NCBI GenBank assembly: GCA_019247075.1
Contig: JAFAPR010000096.1
Location: 1-32,728 of the forward strand
Length of the DNA: 32,728 nt
Direction of reading: 5' to 3'
DNA from: Solirubrobacterales bacterium
GTDB taxonomy: Bacteria; Actinomycetota; Thermoleophilia; Solirubrobacterales; Solirubrobacteraceae
Notes under the pieces: generated by a model
Told to the model about the DNA's origin: nothing
The model's database searches: none
Seen by the model: only the letters and a program-made list of their open reading frames with translations
Position numbers and translations under genes: made by a program
In this document: positions 18,861 to 26,558 of the stretch, one piece after another
Numbering within the stretch: position 1 is the stretch's first letter
Layout of the letters: every line of letters starts with the position of its first letter

Positions 18861-20060
18861 CTAGTTCCAGAGCGCCGCGCCCGACTGCGGGTCGAAGAAG
18901 TGCAGTCGCTCGGTGTCCACGACGAACGTGGCCCGCTCGCTGGCGCGTACCTGCGACCGAGTCTGCACGCGCGCCACACCGGTGTCGCGAGCTGCGAGCT
19001 CCGACCCGCCCGAGGCCAAGTCGACGAGCTCCTCCTCCTCGCTGGCGGCCGCGGCGTCCTCGGAGTGGACCCGCGCAGCATCGATGTGGAAGTGGACCAT
19101 CAGCTCCGAGCCGAGCGCCTCGACCAGCTTCACGTCGCCCACGAGGGTGGCTCCATTGAGCTCTGCGCGCTCGAGCGAAGCGTCGCTGAGGTGCTCGGGC
19201 CGGATTCCCACGAGCAGCTTGTGGTCGTTGAACGGCCGCAACGCGGTTCGCTCGGAACGGACGCGGTCGGGCAGCGAAAGCGTCTGCGAGCCAAGGCGGA
19301 CCGCGCTGCCGTCGGGGGAGAGCGTGCCTTCGTAGAGGTTCATCGCGGGAGAGCCGATGAAGGCCGCCACGAATACATTGCCCGGGCGGTCGTAGATCGC
19401 CTGAGGCGCCTGGCACTGCTGCAGGACGCCCGAGCGCAGCACCGCGACGCGATCGCCCATGGTCATCGCCTCGGTTTGGTCGTGGGTCACGTACAGGGTG
19501 GCGACACCGAGCCGGTGCTGGATCTCCGAGATCTCGGCCCGCATCTGCACGCGCAGCTTGGCGTCGAGGTTGGACAGCGGTTCGTCCATCAGGAACACCG
19601 AGGGCTCGCGCACGATCGCCCGACCCATGGCGACGCGCTGGCGCTGTCCGCCCGAGAGCTGCGCCGGTTTGCGGTCCAAGTGCTCGCTCAGGCCTAGGAT
19701 CTTCGCCGCCTCTTTGACGCTTGCGTCGATCCGTTGCTTGGGCACCTTCTTCAGCCGCAGCGCAAAGCCGATGTTGCGGGCCACCGTCATGTGGGGGTAG
19801 AGCGCGTAGTTCTGGAAGACCATCGCGACGTCGCGCTCCTTCGGGGAAAGCTCGTTCACGACGCGGTCGCCGATCCGGACGGTCCCGCCCGTGATCTCCT
19901 CGAGCCCGGCCACCATACGCAGCGCCGTGGTCTTGCCGCAGCCCGAAGGCCCCACCAGCACCATAAACTCGCCGTCGGCCACGCGCAGGTCCAGATTGGA
20001 GACGGCCGTGGTGCCGTTGGGGAAGATTTTGGTCAGCTTGTCGAGGGTGACAGTGGCCAT
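18861..20060 (-). CDS. Sugar ABC transporter ATPase (UgpC/MsmK type)
   Basis: MATVTLDKLTKIFPNGTTAVSNLDLRVADGEFMVLVGPSGCGKTT...LSGGQRQRVAMGRAIVREPSVFLMDEPLSNLDAKLRVQMR... Confidence 0.93.
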   Translation of the reverse strand: MATVTLDKLTKIFPNGTTAVSNLDLRVADGEFMVLVGPSGCGKTTALRMVAGLEEITGGTVRIGDRVVNELSPKERDVAMVFQNYALYPHMTVARNIGFALRLKKVPKQRIDASVKEAAKILGLSEHLDRKPAQLSGGQRQRVAMGRAIVREPSVFLMDEPLSNLDAKLRVQMRAEISEIQHRLGVATLYVTHDQTEAMTMGDRVAVLRSGVLQQCQAPQAIYDRPGNVFVAAFIGSPAMNLYEGTLSPDGSAVRLGSQTLSLPDRVRSERTALRPFNDHKLLVGIRPEHLSDASLERAELNGATLVGDVKLVEALGSELMVHFHIDAARVHSEDAAAASEEEELVDLASGGSELAARDTGVARVQTRSQVRASERATFVVDTERLHFFDPQSGAALWN

Positions 20061-20083
20061 CGCCGCGTTCTCGCCGCGCGGGG

Positions 20084-21607
20084 TCAGTCGAGCAGGCGTA
20101 TGTAGGTCATCTTGACCTGGGTGTAGTTCTCGAGTGCGTGCACCGATAGGTCGCGACCGCCGCCGGACTGCTTGTAACCGCCGAAGGGGAGCGAGAGGTC
20201 GCCGTAGTCGTAGCAATTGACGTATACGGTTCCCGAGCTCAGCCCTCGCGCGAAACGGTGCGCCTTGTTGACGTCGCTCGTCCACACCGCGGCCGACAGG
20301 CCGTAGGCGGTGTCGTTGGCGGCCCTCAGGGCCTCCTCCTCTGAGGAGAAGGACTGGACGGCCAGCACCGGGCCGAATATCTCTTCACGTGCGATCCGCA
20401 TCCCGGCGTCCACGCCGGTGAAGACGGTCGGCTCCACATAGAAGCCGCCCGTCTCTTCCCGTGCGCGGTGGCCTCCGTTGTAGAGCTCTGCTCCCTCCCG
20501 GCTGCCAAGGCGGATGTAATCCAGAACGCGCTCCATCTGCCGCTCGTCGACCATCGCTCCCAGTCGCGTGTCAGGGTGCAGCGGGTCCCCGGGCTGCCAT
20601 TGCTCGGCCTGCTGCGCGAGGCGCTCGAGGACCTGATCGCGGATTGACTCGTGCACCAGCAGGCGCGAGCTCGCATTGCACATCTGGCCGGCATTGACAA
20701 AGATCCCCGTGGCCGTCTCTTCGACCGCGAGTTCGAGATCGGGCACGTCGGAGAGGATGACCGAGGGCGATTTTCCGCCGCACTCGAGCTGCACGCCCTT
20801 CATGTTCGAGGCTCCGGCGTAAGTGAGGAACAGCTTCCCCACCTCGGTCGAGCCCGTAAAGGCGATCTTGTCGACCTCCATGTGGAGGCCGAGCGCCTTG
20901 CCCGCCACCTCACCGAAGCCAGGCACTACGTTCAGCACCCCTTGCGGAAGCTCCACTTGGAGCGCCAATTCCGCCAGGCGCAAGATGCACAACGGTGACT
21001 GTTCGGCCGGCTTGACCACCACTGAGTTGCCGGTCGCCAGAGCCGGCGCGAGCTTCCACATGGGCACGTCCAAGGGGTAATTCCAGGGCACCACGATGCC
21101 CACGACGCCGAGCGGCTCGCGCGTCATCAGGGTCAGCGCTGAAGGGCCGGTCGGGCCGACCTCGCCGTAGACCTTGTCGATCGCCTCGGCGTAGTAGCGA
21201 AGCGTGCCGGCGGCGTCGAGCACCTCCTCTCGCGCGTCGGTGATGGGCTTGCCCATGTCCATCGTGATCAGGGTCCCCAGCACGTCGACGTCCGCCTCGA
21301 TCAACTCGGCGAGCGCAAACAGGATCGTCTTGCGGCCTTGCGGCTCGGCATTCCGCCACGCGCCGCCCTCGAACGCCCGCCGTGCGGCGCGCACCGCCCT
21401 GTCGACGTCCTCGGCTCCGCACTCGGCCACATGGCAGAGAATCTCCCCCGAAACAGGACTCACGCATTCGAATCGCGCGCCCGAGACCGCGTCGACAAAC
21501 CGCCCGTCGATGAAGGCATCGCGGGGCCAGTGGGCAATCTGGGCGACAGGCGAGCGCGCGGGCGTGCTCAGGTCCTCGGCTTGCGTCAGAGTTCTCTCCT
21601 CGCTCAA
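20084..21607 (-). CDS. NAD(P)-dependent aldehyde dehydrogenase
   Basis: VVPWNYPLDVPMWKLAPALATGNSVVVKPAEQSPL, FTGSTEVGK, LECGGKSPS, FVNAGQMCNASSRLLV. Start proposed at TTG 21607; the track extends further upstream. Confidence 0.92.
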   Translation of the reverse strand: MSEERTLTQAEDLSTPARSPVAQIAHWPRDAFIDGRFVDAVSGARFECVSPVSGEILCHVAECGAEDVDRAVRAARRAFEGGAWRNAEPQGRKTILFALAELIEADVDVLGTLITMDMGKPITDAREEVLDAAGTLRYYAEAIDKVYGEVGPTGPSALTLMTREPLGVVGIVVPWNYPLDVPMWKLAPALATGNSVVVKPAEQSPLCILRLAELALQVELPQGVLNVVPGFGEVAGKALGLHMEVDKIAFTGSTEVGKLFLTYAGASNMKGVQLECGGKSPSVILSDVPDLELAVEETATGIFVNAGQMCNASSRLLVHESIRDQVLERLAQQAEQWQPGDPLHPDTRLGAMVDERQMERVLDYIRLGSREGAELYNGGHRAREETGGFYVEPTVFTGVDAGMRIAREEIFGPVLAVQSFSSEEEALRAANDTAYGLSAAVWTSDVNKAHRFARGLSSGTVYVNCYDYGDLSLPFGGYKQSGGGRDLSVHALENYTQVKMTYIRLLD

Positions 21608-21715
21608 TTGTGGGCTCGCACGAGCGTAGGGCAGCGCGGCCTTGCGGACTCTACCACGCGCAATCGGTGTTCTGTTACGCTTGATTTCGCGCGAAGCGCT
21701 GCCATTTGGGCAAAT

Positions 21716-23668
21716 ATGACCGCGATTACGATCTCTCATCCGCTCGATCCGCTCAGGACCGAGGAGATCGTCGCGGTCGCCGCAGCAGTCCGGGCCGCGG
21801 CTCAATACGGCGACCTGAGTGCGCTGGTCCGCTTCATCACGATCGATTTGCGGGAGCCGGACAAGGCCGCGGTCTTGGACTGGAGTAGGAACGGCGGCGA
21901 GCTACCCCCGCGCGACGCGGAAGTGGTCCTGCTGGACGGGGGCGATGGAGCAACGCACGAAGTGACCGTGGCGCTCGACGGCGAGGCGCGGGTGGTGGCC
22001 TGGCGGCGGCGCGACGACGTCCAACCGATGGCTGTCGTCGGCGAGTTGATGGTGGCCGAGGAGCTCGTCAAGCACGACGAGCGGTTCCGTGCGGCTCTCG
22101 CCAGACGAGGCATCACCGACTTCGAAGCCGTCCAGGTAGACGCCTGGCCGGCCGGGAACTTCAATTACGAGGATGAGGTCGGCAGGAGGTTGGCCCGCTG
22201 CGTGGTCTTCATCCGGCCCGCCGGCGAGGAGAACGAATGGGCCCACCCGGTCGACGGCCTGATCGCGCTCGTCGACCTCAACCGTCAGCAGATCCTACGA
22301 ATCGAGGATCACGGCGAGGTGCCGATTCCGACCGAGCCGGGCGATTTCGATGCGACCGCCGCGGGGCCTCCCCGCGACGACATCGCACCGCTCGAGATCG
22401 TCCAGCCGCAGGGGGCGGGATTCACCGTCGACGGCAACGTCATCCGCTGGCAGCGGTGGGAGCTGCACGTCGGGTTCACCTCGCGCGAGGGGCTCGTGTT
22501 GAACCAGGTTGGCTACCACGACCGGGGGCTTTTGCGCTCGATCATCTACCGCGCTTCGCTCTCGGAGATGATCGTCCCCTACGGCGACCCGAGCCCCACG
22601 CACTACTTCAAGAACGCGATGGACGCGGGCGAGAACGGCGTCGGCGTGTGTGCGTCATCGCTCGAGCTTGGCTGCGACTGCCTGGGCGAAATCTTCTACC
22701 TCGAGGCCAACGTCGCGGACGCCGACGGGGCTCCTGTGACGATTCCTAATGCGATCTGCATCCACGAGGAGGATGTGGGCGTGTTGTGGCGCCACATCGA
22801 TTGGCGGCGGGGCGCAGGGGAGGTGCGGCGCTCTCGCCGGCTCGTGATCTCGTCCTTTTCGGCGATCGGCAATTACGACTACGGCTTCTTCTGGTACCTC
22901 TACCAGGACGGCACGATCGAGTACGAGATCAAGCTGACGGGAGTCCTCTCGACCGGCGGAGTGGCTCCAGACGAGAAGCCGCGCTACGGAACGCTGGTGG
23001 CACCGGGCCTCAACGCGATGATCCACCAGCACTTCTTCAACGTGCGACTCGACCTCGACGTCGACGGCCTCGAGAACGCGGTCGAGGAGGTGTGGACCGA
23101 ATCCGAGCCCTTGGGGCCGAGCAACCCTCACGGCAATGCCTACCGCGCGCACCGGCGTCGCTTCGCTTCCGAACGCGGCGCGATCCGGCGCACCGATCCC
23201 GCGTCGGCGCGCTGGTGGGAGATAGTCAATCCCCGCATCCGCCACCGTTTGGGAGCACCGGTGGGGTACCGGCTGATCCCCGGCGAGAACGCGGTCCCCT
23301 TCGCCGCGGCCGAGGCCGCCGTGAGCAAGCGCGCCGGGTTCGTTCGCGAGCACCTCTGGGTCACTCCATACGACCGCGGCGAGCGGTTCGCGGCCGGCGA
23401 GTATCCCAACCAGCATCCCGGTGGCGCGGGCCTTCCCGAATGGACCTCTGCCGACCGGCCGATCGATTGCCGGGACATCGTCGTCTGGTACACCTTCGGC
23501 CACCATCACGTGCCCAGGCCCGAGGATTGGCCCGTGATGCCGGTGGCGACGATCGGTTTCAAGCTAAAGCCGGTCGGCTTCTTCGATCGCAATCCGTCGC
23601 TCGACGTGCCCCCGTCCGTCCCGCACCGCAGCCACCGCGCGCGCGATGGCGGGGGAGCGCCCTCCTAG
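21716..23668 (+). CDS. Copper-containing primary-amine oxidase
   Basis: YGDPSPTHYFKNAMDAGENGVG (catalytic Asp region), IGNYDYGFFWYLYQDGTIEYE (TPQ tyrosine region), HQHFFNVRLDLDVDG (HxH), HHVPRPEDWPVMP (third His region). Confidence 0.92.
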   Translation: MTAITISHPLDPLRTEEIVAVAAAVRAAAQYGDLSALVRFITIDLREPDKAAVLDWSRNGGELPPRDAEVVLLDGGDGATHEVTVALDGEARVVAWRRRDDVQPMAVVGELMVAEELVKHDERFRAALARRGITDFEAVQVDAWPAGNFNYEDEVGRRLARCVVFIRPAGEENEWAHPVDGLIALVDLNRQQILRIEDHGEVPIPTEPGDFDATAAGPPRDDIAPLEIVQPQGAGFTVDGNVIRWQRWELHVGFTSREGLVLNQVGYHDRGLLRSIIYRASLSEMIVPYGDPSPTHYFKNAMDAGENGVGVCASSLELGCDCLGEIFYLEANVADADGAPVTIPNAICIHEEDVGVLWRHIDWRRGAGEVRRSRRLVISSFSAIGNYDYGFFWYLYQDGTIEYEIKLTGVLSTGGVAPDEKPRYGTLVAPGLNAMIHQHFFNVRLDLDVDGLENAVEEVWTESEPLGPSNPHGNAYRAHRRRFASERGAIRRTDPASARWWEIVNPRIRHRLGAPVGYRLIPGENAVPFAAAEAAVSKRAGFVREHLWVTPYDRGERFAAGEYPNQHPGGAGLPEWTSADRPIDCRDIVVWYTFGHHHVPRPEDWPVMPVATIGFKLKPVGFFDRNPSLDVPPSVPHRSHRARDGGGAPS

Positions 23669-25024
23669 ATGCCCATCAAGCTGGCGATCATCGGCGGCGG
23701 CTCGAGCAGCTTCGTTCCGCCGCTGATCCGTCGCCTCATCCAGTCTCCCGTGCTCTCGAGCGCCGCGGTGACCCTGATGGACGTCGACGCCGGGCGCCTC
23801 CAGGTGATGGACGCGCTCGCCAACAGGCTGATCGACAGCGAAGCGAGTCCCCTAACCGTGCGGAGCACGCTGGACCAGCGCGAGGCCCTGGTGGACTCGG
23901 ACTTCGTCATCGCCGCAATCTCCGTGGGTGGCATGGACGCGTGGGCGAACGACCTGGAGATCCCTGGGCGCTACGGCCTCGTCATGCACGTAGGCGACTC
24001 GATCGGCCCGGGTGGGGTGATGCGCGCGCTGCGCAACGCGCCTGTCCTGGCGAGTGTGGCCCGAGACGTCTCCGAGGTGGCGCCCAAGGCGTACGTCTTC
24101 AACTACACCAACCCGGCGCCGACGGAGACGATGGCGATGCGCACCGTGCCCGGCGTGAGGGCGTTCGGGCTGTGCTCGTGCGCGCAGTACCCGGCTAACC
24201 CCGCCTGGCTTGCGGAACAGGCCCGGATCGAGCCGGACCAGATCGCGATGCCTCCGGTGGTCGCCGGGCTCAACCATTGCGCCAGCGTTATCGAGCTGCG
24301 GCTCACCGACGGTCGCGATGGGCTCGCGCTTGCCCGCGAGCATGCGCAACAGCCGATCACGAGGTGGGCGCTGGAGTCCTATGGCGTCCTGCCGTACTGC
24401 TGGCGCCACTGGGTCGAGCACTTCCCGCAGATGCAGTGGCTTGAGGAGCCGTATGCGGGAACGGCCCAGGGAGTGAGGATGCGCTACGGCATCACCACCC
24501 ACAGCATGGCGCACGAGCGCGAGCGCATACAGAGGCTTGAGGAGCTCGCGCGGGCGTGGACCGCAGCCGACGCCGGTCCGGTCACGCTCGCCGACCTGCC
24601 CCATGGGCACGAGGATGAAGGGATAGAGGTGATCGACATCATCGAGGCGATCGTCGATAACCGCAACGAGATCCACGTGGTCAACACGGTCAACCACGGC
24701 GCGATCCCCAACCTCCCCGACGACGCGATCGTCGAGGTCAACGCCGCCGTCAACGCGTATGGCATCCGCGCGCTTTACGCAGGACCGCTGCCCGAGGCAC
24801 TCGCCGCCCACCTGCGCCACTACTGCGCGCTCGAGCGGCAGATGGTCAGGGCCGCGCTACAGGGGGACCGCCAGGCGGCTCTCCAGGCCTTTCTGCTCGA
24901 TCCTACGACCCAGGCGCGGCTGGATCTTGAGCAGACCACGGCGCTGCTGGATGAGATGCTCGACGCCAACGCCGAGCATCTGCCGGCCTTCGAGGCTTCG
25001 AGTATCGGCGCCGGCGGCCGCTGA
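23669..25024 (+). CDS. GH4-family NAD-dependent glycosidase
   Basis: KLAIIGGGSSSFVPPLIRRLI, DVD, GDSIGPGGVMRALRNAPVL, FNYTNPAPTET, FGLCSCAQ, AGLNHCASVIEL. Confidence 0.85.
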   Translation: MPIKLAIIGGGSSSFVPPLIRRLIQSPVLSSAAVTLMDVDAGRLQVMDALANRLIDSEASPLTVRSTLDQREALVDSDFVIAAISVGGMDAWANDLEIPGRYGLVMHVGDSIGPGGVMRALRNAPVLASVARDVSEVAPKAYVFNYTNPAPTETMAMRTVPGVRAFGLCSCAQYPANPAWLAEQARIEPDQIAMPPVVAGLNHCASVIELRLTDGRDGLALAREHAQQPITRWALESYGVLPYCWRHWVEHFPQMQWLEEPYAGTAQGVRMRYGITTHSMAHERERIQRLEELARAWTAADAGPVTLADLPHGHEDEGIEVIDIIEAIVDNRNEIHVVNTVNHGAIPNLPDDAIVEVNAAVNAYGIRALYAGPLPEALAAHLRHYCALERQMVRAALQGDRQAALQAFLLDPTTQARLDLEQTTALLDEMLDANAEHLPAFEASSIGAGGR

Positions 25025-25069
25025 CGACGCCCCGGTTCCCAAAAGATCCTGACTTCCGGCCGCGGGACA

Positions 25070-25173
25070 CGTTTGGGGGTGGGTTTCGCCACCTCTCGCC
25101 CTGGCGGTCCGGGGCGATGCTACGCGCTCCGGTTTCGCCCTCCCGGGCGCGTGTCGGAACCCACCCCCAAACG
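25070..25173. repeat. 104-bp element with 19-bp terminal inverted repeats (1 mismatch)
   Basis: Left arm 25070-25088 CGTTTGGGGGTGGGTTTCG; right arm 25155-25173 CGGAACCCACCCCCAAACG (reverse complement CGTTTGGGGGTGGGTTCCG). Confidence 0.85.
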
Positions 25174-25176
25174 CTT

Positions 25177-25307
25177 CGCGCGCGTCGCTCAACCAGGCGC
25201 GGCGGGCAATCTCGTCGGTCACATCGTGGACATCGCCGGAGGCGTGTGCCGCGAACGTCACCGCGCCAGTCTGGTCGTCGACCACGCCCGGAACGGCCGC
25301 GTCGATG
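25177..25307 (-). pseudogene. baeRF (bacterial eRF1-like) 3'-end remnant, partial copy of the gene at 28.3-29.5 kb
   Basis: VPGVVDDQTGAVTFAAHASGDVHDVTDEIARRAWLSDAR nearly matches LPGVVDDQTGAVTFAAQASGDVHDVT...; DNA also near-identical (CGCGTCGCTCAACCAGGCGCG...CACATCGTGGACATCGCCGGAGGC). Confidence 0.75.
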
Positions 25308-25464
25308 ACCGGGCGACCGCCCCGCACCGCCCCCGATGCCGTGGGCCGTTAAGGCGCCGCTGGTCGGCGGGGAAACCCGGAGGCCACTGGTCATAGTGTT
25401 GGATCTCGATCGCGGCAGAAGCAGTCCACTGCCGGATAATGAGCGTGAGTAGCGAGAGGAAACT

Positions 25465-25690
25465 TTGACCGAGGGCATCACTGACCGGGCATACAACCTC
25501 ATTTTGCTGGCCGAGGATGAGGCCCGGATGCTTGGACAGGCGATGGCTGAGCGCGGACTCTCGGGCGGAGCAGGGAGCACGTGCTGCGTGGCCTCGCTGA
25601 CGATCCGCCGTGTGGGCGATCCTGCGCGACGTGGGCGTGGACTGCACTAATGCCGGAGGGACTAAACCCGATAGAGGCCGGCCGGAAACT
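25465..25690 (+). pseudogene. Clp N-terminal (Clp R repeat) domain fragment with frameshifts
   Basis: TEGITDRAYNLILLAEDEARMLGQ (frame of 25465) then EHVLRGLADD in a second frame and VWAILRDVGVD in a third, resembling a Clp-N domain. Confidence 0.5.
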
Positions 25691-26372
25691 GCATGAGCAC
25701 GGGGAAGTGGCACATCAGCGGGCCGAGAAGACAGACCATCATGAGATCGAGGACCGTCACTCCCGGACCGTCCAGATCGGCGAGGCGGTGCTGCTGGCCC
25801 TGGTCACGATCGCGGCGGCCTGGGCGGGTTACTCGGCGGCGAAATGGGGGACGGCATCGCGGGTCGATATCGCCCGGTCATTGACGCTGCGCAACCTCGC
25901 CACCCGCGACGAACTCACCGCCATCTCGCTCCGCAACTTCGACTCCTCAACCTTCACCGCCTGGTTCACCGCCTACACCCTGAACAGCCGGCAGAAGGAA
26001 GCGGTCGCGGAGCGCCGCTTCCGGCCGGCGTTCCGGGTCGCCTTCAACGCGTGGATGGCGACCGATCCGCTCCACAACCCACACGCCCCGCCCGGCCCGA
26101 CCTACATGCCGCAGTACAAGCTACCCCCGATGGCACGGGCCGACGCGCTCGACACCGCGGCCAACGTGAAGTTCGACGAGGGCAACCACGCGGGTCTGGT
26201 CAGCGACGAATACATCCGGATCACGGTGTTCCTGGCGGCTGTGCTCTTCCTGGTCGGGATCGGCAGCTCGTTCAAGCTGTACAGCATCCGCTATGCCCTG
26301 ATCTCCTTCGGGACCGCGCTGCTGATCCTCTCCGTCGTGCTGATCCTGCAGCAGCCGGGCCTGCCGAAATAG
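25650..26372 (+). CDS. Hypothetical membrane protein (two predicted TM regions)
   Basis: MPEGLNPIEAGRKLHEHGEVAHQRAEKTDHHEIEDRHSRTVQIGEAVLLALVTIAAAWAGYSAAKWG...; coding-like, C-terminal TM pair. Confidence 0.7.
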   Translation: MPEGLNPIEAGRKLHEHGEVAHQRAEKTDHHEIEDRHSRTVQIGEAVLLALVTIAAAWAGYSAAKWGTASRVDIARSLTLRNLATRDELTAISLRNFDSSTFTAWFTAYTLNSRQKEAVAERRFRPAFRVAFNAWMATDPLHNPHAPPGPTYMPQYKLPPMARADALDTAANVKFDEGNHAGLVSDEYIRITVFLAAVLFLVGIGSSFKLYSIRYALISFGTALLILSVVLILQQPGLPK

Positions 26373-26558
26373 CCGCCGTTCCCGCCGCTACATCCGGACC
26401 AGCACCGCGTCGTCACAATCAACACGTCGCACGGGCATGGCGCGAGACACGGTTGGGCACCAGGCCGAGCACACTGCTGATGCGAGGGACGGGAGCCGTG
26501 ATCAGCGAGCCGGCCAGAGTCGACCTGCTCACGCCAGCCGTGTCCGCTCGGCTCGTGG

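Noticed and set aside
22786-24198. 470-aa plus-strand ORF overlapping the amine oxidase and GH4 genes
   Set aside because: Out of frame with two strongly recognisable enzymes; Arg/Gly/Pro-rich, low-complexity translation typical of spurious high-GC ORFs.
23852-24820. 322-aa minus-strand ORF antisense to GH4
   Set aside because: Fully antisense to a conserved gene with no recognisable domain; high-GC artefact. The same applies to 18149..19081, 22655..23509 and 26913..28097.
25070-25173. Inverted repeat as a Rho-independent terminator for GH4
   Set aside because: Possible, but the 66-bp arm spacing, lack of a U-tract and abutment to duplicated DNA fit a repeat element better; kept as a repeat.
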